NCBI RefSeq assembly: GCF_040581485.1
Contig: NC_090133.1
Location: forward strand, 12,276,001 to 12,340,000
Direction: 5' to 3'
DNA length: 64,000 bases
From: Linepithema humile
Taxonomy: Eukaryota; Arthropoda; Insecta; Hymenoptera; Formicidae
The translations under genes and the position numbers were made by a program. Positions 31,920-43,575 of this stretch are shown here, piece by piece. How positions within the stretch are numbered: the first letter of the stretch is position 1; each line of letters starts with the position of its first letter. The notes below the pieces were generated by a model that ran no database searches, had not been told where the DNA came from, and saw nothing but the letters and a program-made list of their open reading frames with translations.

Positions 31920-33427
31920 TATAAAATTGGGTAAAATCGGAATCCCAGATGTCTAGTGTCAGACCAAATTTTTTTTAATTTTTAGAAAGAGAGGTAGACG
32001 CAGATTTGGCTAAACGTTTCTTTGTCGTGGAATGTTTATGTTTATAGATCGACCTACCGCGACGCGGTACGAAGGATTTGACGCAACATTTACATTGCGA
32101 AGATAAAGCATACTCGAATTAATAGAAGAATTTCTTGATGGAGAATTCACTCGCAAAGGACGCGAATTTTATAAAGTTTATAAGGCGACGGCCGCCTTTA
32201 ACCTCGATGTCGTCGGTATCGACATTCTTCTTGTTATTATGCGCTAGTAGATTATCTGAAATGCGAGAATGGAAAACTTGTCCACTTATCTCGTCTTTCA
32301 GGTTCGGATTGGGGCCAGATCCGAACATGTCCACGTAGGAAAGAAGGATGGGAGGAGGAAGAAGAGGTACCTAAAAGATGCGTAGAAATAGCCGAAAAAA
32401 GAAAAAAAATGGCCACGAGGCTACAGTCCCAAAATAAAAGCGTGAACATGGCACTCTCTTCAAAGCACAGTGAACACGAAATAAAGCAAAAGTAAAAAAA
32501 AAAGCCCAAAGTATCAGCGAAAATGCGTGCAGAAAGCAAGTAATTTAATAGATTATATCATACCGAAGAATACACCACGTGGAGTGATACTACGCGCGAT
32601 CTGTCTCGTGGCTACGGTCAGACTCCCCGTGTCTAACTAATGACTCCATCGCAACGTGGTTCGTTTTTAACGAACAACCTAATCTAATACAATTTCTAAT
32701 CATTAAATGGTATATCTAATACCTTAAATGGTATAAATACGCATATCATTATTCGTCCGATAAGATAAGTGAAGTGATAAGATTAAGATATGATAACTAA
32801 TGACCTTGAAAAAACGCGCTCGTGTACGGTCACAATGCCCCGGACGTAACTGGATATGCCTGTTTATCCGTACTCCTCATCGGAACCCTTCACATACCTC
32901 TTCTTCCTTCTTGCCATGTAACGTCATCAAATCCCCCCACTCCCCTGCGCTTTTTTCGGAGTCCCATGAGTTTAATACGGCCTTTATTCTCTATTTAGCG
33001 ATTGTCCAATTACAAAATTTAAAAAACAAACCATATAAAATTTTATATCGCAAGTTAGTAAGAAGTTTAATATTTGCAGTTATAGTTTTACATCCAGATA
33101 TTATGTTCATAAGTTGCTTTCCATTTACACTGAAATTCAGTTAATTCTCACTTGTGACGTCATAACTCAGTTGAATGCACGTTCCTTTTTATTTTGCTAA
33201 GTGAGATTCAACTGGGTTTTTACATGCAATCTGCACAAGTTTGAGAGCGTGTGCTTTACTGGAGTCTTATAAACTCACATTAAAAGTGAGGTTAAGAACC
33301 TGTTGTGTCCTGTTGGAACCTGTGTGTGTTGTTGCGATAACCTTGTCCACACCTTATTATCAAAGTAAGTAAGCATGAAATGATTGTAAATAATTATTGA
33401 TAAATAATCTTATATATTGTTTTAGTA
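31920..33427. other. No recognised gene
   Basis: 31980-32540 is GC-richer than its surroundings and contains frames of ~70 codons on both strands that I do not recognise. The stretch from about 33145 is probably the 5' end of the following Harbinger element; clear terminal inverted repeats were not identified. Confidence 0.3.
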
Positions 33428-34642
33428 ATGTATCTTTTGCTACGAATAACAGATGGATGGATCACTAATAACAACGGTGATTTTTATGTGGAAGACACCG
33501 GTAAGTATTAGTAAAAAAAAAAATTATGTAAAATATTAATTCTATTAATACATTTTAGAGCAAAAATGCAGAATATGGGTTCCAAATAATTTAATAGGAT
33601 TTAATCAAAACAATGAACCATATTTTAAAAATCAAGAAAATAACAACACTAAAAAACCTATAAAAATTATTGACATTAGCCATGAATTTAAAGAAAAAAA
33701 TGTGAGCGAAGTTGACAATTTGGATGAAAATTCAATCCAGTTTGAAGGAACAAATAGTGTGAATACAGATGAAAATTTAGTCCAGTTCGAAGAAACAAGT
33801 GTGAATGAAAATTTACACTCCACAAAGACAAAAGAAAAAAAAAATACCTGGTCTGTAGATGAAACTCGTGCCTTAATAGGAGCTATAGAAGCACGTTATG
33901 ATGATATGTATCATGTACATAAAAGAAAAACTTTTTGGTCGATTATTAGTGAAGAACTTGGTAGTCAAAATATTGAAGTAAATAAAATTACCTTACACAA
34001 TTAATAATAATTAAAAAAGCAATTACTTTATTATTTTTGTGTTTTCAAATGATTACTTTATGACTGTCTGATATAATTTGTTATATTAAATATAATAATC
34101 CTAAAATATTTTCTTTAATTTTTAGTTTTCCGAATTGGCATGCAAAAAAAATGGCTTAATTTAGTACGTACATATAAAAATACAAAAGATGTGAAATGTA
34201 GAACAGGAAGAGGTCCTGTGAAATTCACTTTTTATGATAGATTGGATGAGTTACTGGGCGATTCACCATCGAATGCAAGTCCACATTCATTAGATGTTGA
34301 TGAATTACAATCGCAAAACAATGAAGTCGAACTTCAAACATCAACACCAACACTGAATTCAGACAGTAGCTTAGAAATACCTTCTTGTTCCATTGATTCA
34401 TCTTGTATAAAAAAAAGAAAAAATCCATTAATGGAATTAGTAAAAATTAAAAAAAAATTTTTTTTGAAGATAAAATTGAGAAAATGAAAGAAAAAGAAAT
34501 TAGTAGAAAATTTTATGTCAAAGAAAGCCTGAAATACAAAAAAGAAAAGCTAGATTTATATAAAGAAAAACTGGAAATAGAAAAGAAAAAAGTAAATGTA
34601 TTAGGAAACTTACAAAATATTTTGAAAGAAAAAAATACTTAG
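33428..34642 (+). pseudogene. PIF/Harbinger ORF1: Myb/SANT-like DNA-binding protein
   Basis: Exon 1 (33428-33500) starts MYLLLRITDGWITNNNG and joins by GT-AG splicing to 33559. That exon runs through an acidic linker to TWSVDETRALIGAIEARYDD, a Myb/SANT-like (trihelix) helix, and ends at 33977 (GTAAAT donor). The third exon from 34126 gives KKWLNLVRTYKNTKD, GPVKFTFYDRLDELL, and a Lys/Glu coiled tail ending at 34642. Two single-base shifts in homopolymers (A8 at 34144-34151, and A/T run near 34455) break exon 3. Known: PIF/Harbinger elements encode such a protein beside the transposase to bind DNA and carry the transposase to the nucleus. Splice sites are inferred. Confidence 0.65.
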
Positions 34643-34646
34643 TATT

Positions 34647-35582
34647 TGTTAACGATCGAGCTTCGCGCTGCGTGCGTTATGTCGTTTTTATAATTTCTTT
34701 TTCGTCATATATTTCTATAATTTGTCTTTATAATTCGTTATCGTATACGTTGTAACAAATTCACATTAACAGGCAGAATATGACCATGTTTAGCGTTCGC
34801 CGCGGAAAAACATGCCTCGGTAAACAATCTCGAGTGAGCCGCTGCTATTGTTTTTATTTTACTTCTAACAGCGAAGGCCACGAGAGAAACGTTGAAAAGA
34901 CGAAAATTTCAAAATCATCAGAGATAGCGTTCCCCTCTCTAGCGCTTGAGTTTAGATCTGCACGAATCATCATCGATCATCTGGCCCTCTCTCCGATGTG
35001 AAAAAGGCGGTCGCAAGCCGATCAACCGGACAGGCGTCTCACTCGGTCATTCTTGCAAAACCAGAAGCTTTCTTCAATTCCGAGTGAGAAGACGCTTCAA
35101 GTCGCTGAGTGCTAGTAATTAGTTTTCTCATTTTTCGTCTTAAGCATACGAAAGCTTAGCTTCGGGCTTCGAAATCAGCTGTTTCTCGAATCTTTTCTTT
35201 TTGCGATATTTAGACGCTTGTCGCGTGAACGTAATCGACGGGCTTAATCGCCAGCGAACTTTTGTTAATTTCGTTTGATTAATTGTTGACAATAAAGTGC
35301 ATTATTCTGCAAGTATCATCGCTCTACAAACATTTATCGCGCTCATACGATTTGATCCGTTTCCCCGCGTCTGCGGATCCTCACTTTTCGCTCACTTCAT
35401 TCCATTTCGCTCTCTTTCTCTCGCTCGGTTGCCGGTTCGTGCGACCGCTAGCGTTCTCTCTCCTTCTCGTTCCTTTCGCTGCTCGCTCAGTTCTTTCCTT
35501 GCCGCTAATCTTACCCTTCGCTCTCTCTGAGCGCACCCGGCACCTCTCTGTTCCGATCGGAGTCTCATTTCGATCGCGAACA
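34647..35582 (+). repeat. Solo LTR of the third family (copy 2)
   Basis: 936 bp, TGTTAACGATCGAGC...ATCGCGAACA, TSD GTATT (34642-34646, 35583-35587). Highly similar to 13575-14515. It inserted at the stop codon of the Harbinger ORF1: the TSD begins with the last base of the TAG. Confidence 0.9.
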
Positions 35583-35996
35583 GTATTATAAGTTTAATTG
35601 AAGTTAAAATAGTCAGTATTATAAGTTTAATTGAAGTTGGCCAGTTAAGTTCTCACAAGTTTTGATTTTAATTCGTACTAAAATTAGTAATCACAAACAA
35701 TATTTTATTCCAGTAATAATATATGTAGTGTTGTTACATTTGACATTTAAAGAATTATCTTAAACATAAAATAAAATAAAATTAAAGAAATTTTAAGTTA
35801 GGAATTTTAGATTGTCAATGTCAACAACATTAAAACTATATTCAGAAGTTTAGTTTTTATTAATTTATTTTTGTATAAAATGTCTGAAAAGAAAGACTAA
35901 GAGATTTATGTTTGTTTCTTGTTCACTAATAAAATGTTACTTTTATTTTAAAATACAATGTTTTATTTACTGTTTATTTTTATAAAATATACATAT
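35583..35996. other. Inter-ORF region of the Harbinger element
   Basis: Contains a 33-bp tandem duplication (GTATTATAAGTTTAATTGAA twice, from 35583 and 35616), then AT-rich sequence with AATAAAATG near 35928. Convergent ORFs flank it. Confidence 0.45.
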
Positions 35997-37328
35997 TTAA
36001 ATAAACATTTTTGCAAAAATTTCGTCACTTTTTGAACATTTTTCACCTATACCACTTATTCCTGCTGCATCTATCATATCCTCATTACTGTCGACGTTAT
36101 CATCGATATAAAATTCGTCTTCATTATCTAAACAAATGTTATGTAGCACAGCAGCAGCTGTAATACATTTTACTATTAACGGCAAATCATTATTTTCAAA
36201 GAATTTGAGTCTTCTGAACCTTCCTTTCAATAATCCGAAAGCATTTTCGATAACAATTCTTGTTGCAGAACGACGATAATTAAATATTTTTTGATTTGGC
36301 GTTAAGTTGCCATTGTCTTTAAATGGACAAATCAACCAATCTAAACAGGGATATGCCGAATCTGCCAATAAAAAATTTTTTTCCAAAAATCCATTTATAC
36401 CTTTTCTATACAAAGACGATTTTTTTAAAAGGCGACTGTCATGAATGGATCCTGGTTCACCACAGAAAAAATTAATAAATTTTTTTTGATAATCACAAAC
36501 TCCTTGTATAAGAAGACTATAATCTCCTTTTCTATTATAATAAACGTAATGGTGTTTGGAGACTGGCTTTTTAATTTTTATATGGCTCCCATCTATAGCT
36601 CCAACTACCCCGTCAATTCCCTGCATTTAAAAAAATTCTGATTTGACTTTGTGTAATCGTTGACCAGTGGGCCATACAATATACTGTCCACTTTTTTTTA
36701 CTAGAAAATCTATTATTTTCCTAATAATACGATGACAGGAGCTTTTGGTAACATCAAATCTGTCGGAACATTGTCGAAATGTCTCTGTATTGGAAAGATA
36801 CCAGAGGGTCATTAAAAATGCTTTTCGTGCACATATCTTTTCTCTTCCAATATTATGTTGAGGTAAAACATCTTCATTTTCAATCATATCTAAAATTTAT
36901 GCAAAATGTTAAATTTATTTATCGGTTTAGTTTAGTTTATCAGTTTAGTTTAGTTCAGTTTATTTATCAGTGGATTATCATATTTACTTATTATTAGATC
37001 AGCAGTTGAACGATTTAGTCGAAAATGCTCTTTAAATTCTTTGTCATCGTATTCTTTCACAGTTTCCATAAAAGTAGTTATTCGATGTAACTTTCTTCTA
37101 GGAGGATTTGATGAGTCGGAACAATCCGAGGATGACGATTCAGAAAAGAAAAAATTTTTTGATTTATTCGAATCTGTACTAGTCCAGTCCGATTCTGAAT
37201 CGTCTTCTGAAATCTAATGGTATATGATATTTAAGTAATAGCATGATATTTAATGTATATTTAAGTGATAAACAATTAGCATCTATTAACTTACTTTTAT
37301 AATAATATTGGAAATAAAAGTAGTCATC
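35997..37328 (-). pseudogene. PIF/Harbinger transposase (HARBI1-like)
   Basis: In reading direction: a short first exon MTTFISNIIIK (37328-37296, GTAAGT donor); a Ser/Asp-rich exon ISEDDSESDWTSTDSNKSKN ending LNRSTADLII (to about 36990); a third exon from about 36892 with NMIENEDVLPQHNIGREKIC and a helix-turn-helix-like stretch (FRQCSDRFDVTKSSCHRII); and the DDE domain with GAIDGSHIKI, DSAYP (LLADSAYPCLDW) and ENAFGLLKGRFRRL. A single TAA (36627-36629) interrupts the otherwise continuous frame just before the DDE domain. Known: such transposases cut at short TIRs and duplicate 3 bp. It lies convergent with ORF1, the usual Harbinger layout. The lone stop suggests recent loss. Confidence 0.85.
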
Positions 37329-37329
37329 T

Positions 37330-37635
37330 TTAGTTTAAAATCAACTCACAATAGTTATGACATTTAGAATTTGAGGTTATTGAGAATATTCTCACTTGTT
37401 GCGCGTTCCTTTTACGTACTAAACGATGACGTCAATATCTGAGTATAAAATACTCACCTAATTTTAGACTCAGTATCACTTGTGTAAAAATGGAAAGCAA
37501 CTATAGTTAGCCAAGCAAGCCGTTTTCTAAACGATAACAGGAATAAAACATTGGAAAGTTTGTAAAGCGAATTTTGTGATATTTACACGGAACAGAATAT
37601 TTTGAAATTATACACAGTGGAGAAACCGACATTTT
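37330..37635. other. Likely right flank of the Harbinger element
   Basis: Contains TTCTCACTTGTTGCGCGTTCC, which resembles TTCTCACTTGTGACGTC near 33148 on the same strand, plus a TGACGTCA word at 37429 also found near 33154. These may be subterminal repeats; a perfect TIR was not found. Confidence 0.35.
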
Positions 37636-38085
37636 CAGGATGTACTCAGATGCTGATCTCATTAATGATACAAGCACCAGCAGATAGACATGCGACATTT
37701 ATATTAGTACATTGGCAAATGTTCCGATTACGTGGTCTTCTCGACAACAGAAATGTATGTCCATCACTGAAACTGAATACGTTGCTATATTCGATACCGC
37801 GCAAAAGAACAATATGGTTGCGTTACCGACTTCGAGAATTGTTAAAATAAACATTATCCCTTATACAACTATAAATAGACAATCAGAGTGATCAATTTAA
37901 CGAACAACAGAATATTACAAACTACTAAATATATTAACATAAAATATCATTATATTTGTGAGTGTATTGAAAACAATACGATAAAATTTGCGTATGTTGC
38001 ATCTGAAAAACAGTTAGTTGATTTTCTAACAAAACTATTATCAAAAAAAAATTTATTAATAACGTTAAAGCATTAGCTATTGGTG
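37636..38085 (+). pseudogene. Copia RNase H remnant
   Basis: Frames give YSDADLINDTSTSR, PITWSSRQQKCMSITETEYV and, further on, TTKYINIKYHYICECIENN and FAYVASEKQLVDFLTK, the conserved order of a Ty1/copia RNase H C-terminus. Stops and shifts break it. No LTR of this element was found; it is a different, older family from the copia element at 14523. Confidence 0.75.
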
Positions 38086-38392
38086 GTACTTGTAAGTAAT
38101 AAAGAAAAGAAAAATCAATAAATCAAAAGTGAAAGTGTCACGAATAATATATTTGTGGTTTATATGTTGTAATATATGTTGGTTTTTTTCATTTACTGAT
38201 TTTTCTTTTTTTTGTCAATGTTTCTTCTTTCTTACATGTACAGGGTGTTTCCGCAACATACAGATCAGTAAGTCGGGTTGCCTATTTGTTTATCGGCAGG
38301 GGCATGCTTAACCGGCCATACAGAATAAGGTTAGATCGCAAGTCCGGCGGAAAATAAGACAAAAGAAATTTGAGTTACCATTCTGGTATAGT

Positions 38393-39142
38393 CTCACACG
38401 GAACAAAAACCTCTAATGGATATCCACTAGATGTCTATCATGGAGATTCGAAACCTCTATTAGATATCTATGTAATCTCCAATAAATGTCTACTAGACAT
38501 CTACAGTTCTGCATTACATACCTCCATTCGACATCCATTAAATATATTCATAGATATCATATGGAGCAATCATAGATGTTCCATAGATATTTCATAAAGC
38601 TTTAATGGATTGTAGTTTCAATTTGTCATTAATAAAATTATTTGGAAGTAAAGTTACAAATATGATTGCAAGATAGTCTTGTGTATGTAGGTGTTAACAG
38701 AATGTCACGACTGTGAGACAGTCGAGAACTGTGAGACAGTCGAGAACATGGTGACATTCTGTTAACACCTACATAAACAAAACTATCTCGCAATCACATT
38801 TGTGACTTTACTTCTAAATAATTTTATTAATGACGAATTGAAACCACAATCTTTCTACTAAACAGATTTGTAACGTTAGCACTGAAGATGGATGAATTAT
38901 CAGCCGAAACGTTTGACATCGACGATGCCCTAACAATATTCGTTACTATGGATACTGATACTTCTATCAAACATCGATAACAGATGTCTAATAGACATTT
39001 ATGATGGATTTATATTGTCATTTATCATGGAAATAATATAGATTTCTAATAGAAACCTATCTAACATCCATTGTAGAGATAGATGTAATATGGAGTTATA
39101 GAGATTACATGGACGTCCATTGGATATTATGTTCCGTGTGGA
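38393..39142. mobile_element. CACACGGAACA-terminus element A
   Basis: Ends CTCACACGGAACA and TGTTCCGTGTGGA are inverted. The opposite arm of the host transposon (43700-43740) shows the uninterrupted site, which gives a 2-bp duplication GT. Inside are repeated GATGTCTA/TAGACATC words, an inverted repeat (GTAGGTGTTAACAGAATGTC and its complement, 38686-38765) and a hammerhead-like core at 38882. No protein is encoded. The superfamily is unknown to me. Confidence 0.8.
38870..38946 (+). ncRNA. Hammerhead-like core with extended stem in element A
   Basis: CTGAAGA (38882) and GAAAC (38906) followed by GTT occur in hammerhead order. GTAACG and TTAG upstream pair with CTAA and CGTTAC downstream (to 38946), and GACATC...GATGCC between them can form a side hairpin. 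An extra U before stem II and a 2-bp-type stem III are non-canonical. Possible self-cleaving RNA or a decayed relative of one. Confidence 0.35.
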
Positions 39143-40827
39143 GTGTAAGATTCAATAATATATATATAATAAAATATATATACAATTATATATAATAATT
39201 TATTAATTATATATAATATAATAAAATATATATATAATAGGAGTTGTTTAATAATAGAAATATTAATAACGACATAATAATAAAATTAGTAAACATTAAA
39301 CGATTATTAAACAAATAACACAATTTACAAAATAAAGATAAATAATATTTTTTTAATAAATAAATAAATAATAAAGGTTATTAATAATAGGGTTATTAAT
39401 ATTTAACAATTAAAGATTAATAAATAAAATAATTTTTTTATTTAAATGCTTATAATAAATGTTCTATTAAATTATCATCTTCTTCTAAACATAACATAAT
39501 TCTGCGCATGAAATTTTCTCTCACTGTATTTAATGTGGCAGGAGTGATTTCTGCGCAGGAGTGATTTCTGCGCATGTGTTTCGTATTCTATTTTGCAAAT
39601 CTTCATGATTTGCTGGCAAAATTTGATAGATTTTATTTTTTAAATATCCCCACACAAAAAAGTCTATGGGCGTAAGATCTGGAGACCGTGGTGGCCACTC
39701 CTGAGGACCATGAAGCCCGATCCATCTCCGCGGAAATTTTCTATTTAAAATTGTCCTCGCTACAAGAGACGTGTGAGCGGGATGTCCATCCTGTTGGAAA
39801 ACTATTTCTAGCCTATTAGCTAGTGGCACATCTTCCAAAAGCTCGTCGAGTCGGTGGAGAAAAAATTGTGAATAATATTGTGCATCCACATTTCCTTCTA
39901 TAAATTCAGAGCCGATGACGTGATCTCCTACGATTCCGAGCCACACATTTACTGTCCACCTGCCTTGAAAATTGTGTTCCTTTACACAATGTGGATTCTG
40001 CTCTGCATAATGATGCTCATTATGATGATTTATCTGCCCATGACTTCCGAAAATTGCTTCATCAGTCCACAAAATGTTTTTTAAAAAGATATAATTTCTG
40101 GCATCATTAAAATCCACCTGCAGAAATTGAATAATTTAGTATAAAGTTGACGATGCAAGTTGATAATGGTAACAATGTGTCTGGTATATTATAAAATAAT
40201 AAAAGAATAAAAAATTTAAACAAACTAACGTGATCAATAATCCATTCACAGAAATTTAAACGTCGTGGCATATCAGCAGGTACAAGTTTGTGTGTTGTAT
40301 GTTTTTTGAATGGATGCAAACCCAGCGAATGTTTAATTCCCACACGGAACAAAAAGCTCTAATGGATATCCACTAGATGTCCATCATGGAGATTCGAAAC
40401 CTCTATTAGATGTCTATGTAATCTCCTATAAATGTCTACTAGACATCCACAGTTCCGCATTACATACCTCCATTCGACATCCATTAAATATATTCATAGA
40501 TATCATATGGAGCAATCATAGATGTTCCATAGATATTTCATAGATTTTGATGGATTGTAGTTTCAATTCGTCATTAATAAAATTATTTGGAAGTAAAGTC
40601 ATAAATATGATTGCGAGATAGTCTTGTTTATGTATGTAGGTGTTAACAGAATGTCACCATGTTCTCGACTGTCTCACAGTTCTCAACTGTCTCACAGTCG
40701 AGAACATGGTGACATTCTGTTAACACCTACATAAACAAGACTATCTCGCAATCACATTTGTGACTTAACTTCCAAATAATTTTATTAATGACGAATTGAA
40801 ACCACAATCTTTCTACTAAACAGATTT

Positions 40828-40904
40828 GTAACGTTAGCACTGAAGATGGCTAAATGATCAGCCAAAACATTTGACATCAATAATGTCCTAACAATATTCG
40901 TTAC
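40828..40904 (+). ncRNA. Hammerhead-like segment in element B (core mutated)
   Basis: Same fold as in element A. GTAACG/CGTTAC and TTAG/CTAA pairs are kept, stem II is better (GGCT/AGCC), and the side hairpin GACAT...ATGTC keeps pairing despite sequence change. The invariant GAAAC is AAAAC, so cleavage would not be expected. Confidence 0.35.
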
Positions 40905-40963
40905 TATGGATACTGATACTTCTATCAAACATCGATAACAGATGTCTAATAGACATTTATGAT

Positions 40964-41210
40964 CAGTGTAGCCAGATTTGGCCCGGTTTTTCGCGCATGC
41001 GCGACGCGGCGAACGCAGTGAAGTGTTTCAGTCTAGTAAAAGAGTATATCATATGGTACCCGTTTATTTTAAAAAATTTTTATTTTCTGAAAAATCAATA
41101 AAAAAATAAAGTATATTTACATATATTTATATTTTTACTAGACTGAAACACTTCACTGCGTTGGTCGCGTCGCGCATGCGCGAAAAGCCAGGTCAAATCT
41201 GGCTACACTG
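40964..41210. mobile_element. hAT-type MITE
   Basis: Ends CAGTGTAGCCAGATTTGG and CAAATCTGGCTACACTG with an 8-bp TSD TTTATGAT (40956-40963, 41211-41218). The empty site is visible in element A. The long inverted arms include GACTGAAACACTTCACTGCG. TIR style and 8-bp TSD fit hAT. Confidence 0.92.
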
Positions 41211-41838
41211 TTTATGATGGATTTATATCGTCATTTATCATGGAAATAATATGGATTTCTAATAGAAACCTATCCAATATCCATCGTAGAGATAGATGTA
41301 GTATGGAGTTATGGAGATTATATGGACGTCCATTGGATAATATGTTCCGTGTGGGTTATTTTATGAACCGTAATGTGGTTCATGTTTAGATCCGCAGCAA
41401 TAGCTTTCGTGTGAGGATTTCTGACAACAGCTTGTTGAATTGCATCAATTATCTCCTGATTTCTTTGTGGAACATGGAGCGGCTTGCGAGATTTACGAAA
41501 TTATCCATTTGTTCTTAATCTTTCTTCAAGGCACTGAAAAAAACCGTGGTTTGGGTGGCGTCTGTCCGGAAACTTTCGAGCGTAAAGTACAGCTGCTTGT
41601 CTTTGATTCATTTGACACTCGCCGTAAATAAGAATTATGTCCGTTAATTCGTCAAACGAACAAAACTGTTACAATTGTTTGTTCGATTGTTTCTCTTTCT
41701 GTATTCCTTATGTCCTGATCGCATTCCGTTTGACAGAATTTGACGTGAATTATACAGGTTAAAACGCGTTAAAAATTGAGTTAACATAATGGAACCGGAA
41801 CGAAATCACTATTAATTAAATTCTTTATAAAAAATATT

Positions 41839-42430
41839 TTATGAACTGATAAAGCAATTTTTGGAAGTCATGGACACATAAACCGTCCTAATGAGCATCA
41901 CTATGCAGAGCACAATCCACATTGTGTAAAAGAACACAATTTTCAAAGTAAGTGGACTGTAAATGTGTGGCTCGGAATCGTAGGAGATCACGTCATCGGC
42001 CCTAAATTTATCGAAGGAAATGTGGATGCACAATATTATTCACAATTTCTTCTCCATTGACTCGACGAGCTTTTGGAAAATGTGCCACTAGCTAATAGGC
42101 TAGAAATGGTTTTCCAACAGGATGGACATCCCGCTCACACGTCTCTTGTAGCGAGGACAATTTTAAATAAAAAATTTCCGCGGAGATGGATCGGACTTCA
42201 TAGTTTTCAGTGTGGCCACTACGGTCTCCGGATCTTACGCCCATGAATTTTTTCGTGTAAAGCTTTTTAAAAAAATAAAATATATGAAACTGCTAGCAAA
42301 TTAAGAAGATTTGCAAAATAGAATACAGAACGCATGTGCAGAAATCACTCTTGCCAATAAATAGAGCAATTAAATAGAGTGAGAGAAAATTTCATGCGCA
42401 GAATCACGTTATGCTTAGAAAAAACTGGTA
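41839..42430 (+). pseudogene. Inverted second copy of the transposase C-terminal half
   Basis: Plus-strand frames repeat the catalytic-domain sequence of 39530-40060: VNVWLGIVGDHVIG, QQDGHPAHTSLVAR, and a broken SPDL region (stops near 42240). It forms the right arm of the composite element, head-to-head with the N-terminal exon of the minus-strand copy. Confidence 0.8.
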
Positions 42431-42542
42431 ATTTAATAGAGCATTTGTTATAAGCATGTTTTAAATAAAAAAATATTATTTATCTTTATTTTGTAAATTG
42501 TGTTATTTGTTTAATAATCGTTTAATGTTTACTAATTTTATT

Positions 42543-43575
42543 TCCTAACAGCACACGACATTCTGCGTATCATCCCATTTTCATACTCATTCTACTGAGA
42601 TTATTCGTTAAATACTGAGATCAATCCTATAATATTTTTTGCAGTATTATTCGGTTTTCTTTCGCACACGTATAATCTCAGGTTTGACTCAAACGTACGG
42701 AAGTGATACGTACGCACTTTTATCGCGCGCGTATAATCTCAGGTTTGACGAGACCAGCACTAACCTGCGCCATTTACATATGTAATTCCTTTCCCCGCTT
42801 GCCTGGCATCAAGTGACACCAAGCAACACCACGTATTCGAGGTTTTACTGATATCGAAGGTAATCCTTTTTTCCTTTAAGTTTTATTTCACAAAATAGTG
42901 AATAAAGTGTAAGAGCTAGATAGTGTTTGTATATGATTTTTGTAATATTTTTATTATTTTTTATGTATTTGTTAAATTATTTTGCTTAAAATATTTTAAG
43001 GTTATGTTCGTAAACTTGCATTATAATTGCCTCTCACCTCTTTGGTTCTTGGTTAAATATACAATACATTTTCTTAATTATTTTTTAAACAATGTCTTAA
43101 AAAGATGATTTAACATAAAACTATTTTCAGTTCGCAGTATCGTTCCTTTGAAGTTCTCTAGCTTAGGCTTCTAGAACTTTATTTTATATTGTAAGTTTTA
43201 TGTAAATATTTTTACGCTTACAGTCGTAATTTTGAAATAAAAATATCAATTAATAAAAAATTGACTGATTAATTAACCTAATCTAAATTATCCTATACAA
43301 TATATGAACGCGCGCGCGTTTCAGCACTTGGCTGTGTAAATGTGTGCATGTATATGTGATCTATTGCACCATTCCCATTTTTATCCTATCTTGATACTGT
43401 TTTTAAACTATAGACCTTCTTAAGAAATATTATGGAAGATGGTACCGCGGACATACGATGATTCCTAGAACGTACTACGTACATCGCAGTATATTTGAGA
43501 ATGTTCTGAGAATATTACAATTATACTTTTGCGATATTCTCAGATTGTTCTCAGTATCTACATGTGCTGTTAGGG
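42543..43575. mobile_element. CCTAACAGCACA-terminus element C
   Basis: Ends TCCTAACAGCACA and TGTGCTGTTAGGG are inverted. The opposite arm (about 39275-39300) lacks the insert, giving a likely TT duplication (42541-42542, 43576-43577). The 1,033-bp interior has a direct repeat (GCGTATAATCTCAGGTTTGAC near 42677 and 42728) and no transposase. Related ends are seen near 5610, 9755 and 26218. Confidence 0.7.

Larger units (their letters stand above)
40339..41355. mobile_element. CACACGGAACA-terminus element B
   Basis: Ends CCCACACGGAACA and TGTTCCGTGTGGG with TT on both sides (40337-40338, 41356-41357). It shares the whole layout of element A, including the central palindrome (about 40635-40735) and the CTGAAGA segment (40840), but there GAAAC has become AAAAC. 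It lies inside the transposase exon and itself holds a hAT MITE. Confidence 0.85.
39530..41670 (-). pseudogene. Mariner-like transposase (DD41D), split by element B
   Basis: Exon 1 starts around 41665 (LTDIILIYGECQMNQRQAA, HTH) and runs to AADLNMNHITVHKIT at 41356. It is interrupted by element B, and resumes at 40338 with GIKHSLGLHPFKKH ... MPRRLNFCEWIIDH. A GT-AG intron (40118-40229) leads to exon 2 (40117-39530). The catalytic residues are in WTDEAIF, VFQQDGHPAH and SPDLTPIDFFVWGYLKNKIY. There are 41 residues between the second and third Asp, so DD41D. A TAA near 41503 and the insertion inactivate it. Known: this domain cuts and joins transposon ends at TA. The catalytic exon itself is intact. 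Confidence 0.85.

Noticed and set aside
32119..32334. 71-codon minus-strand ORF (GPNPNLKDEIS...) in a GC-richer patch
   Set aside because: No recognised family, no neighbouring exon and no splice context; kept only as unassigned sequence.
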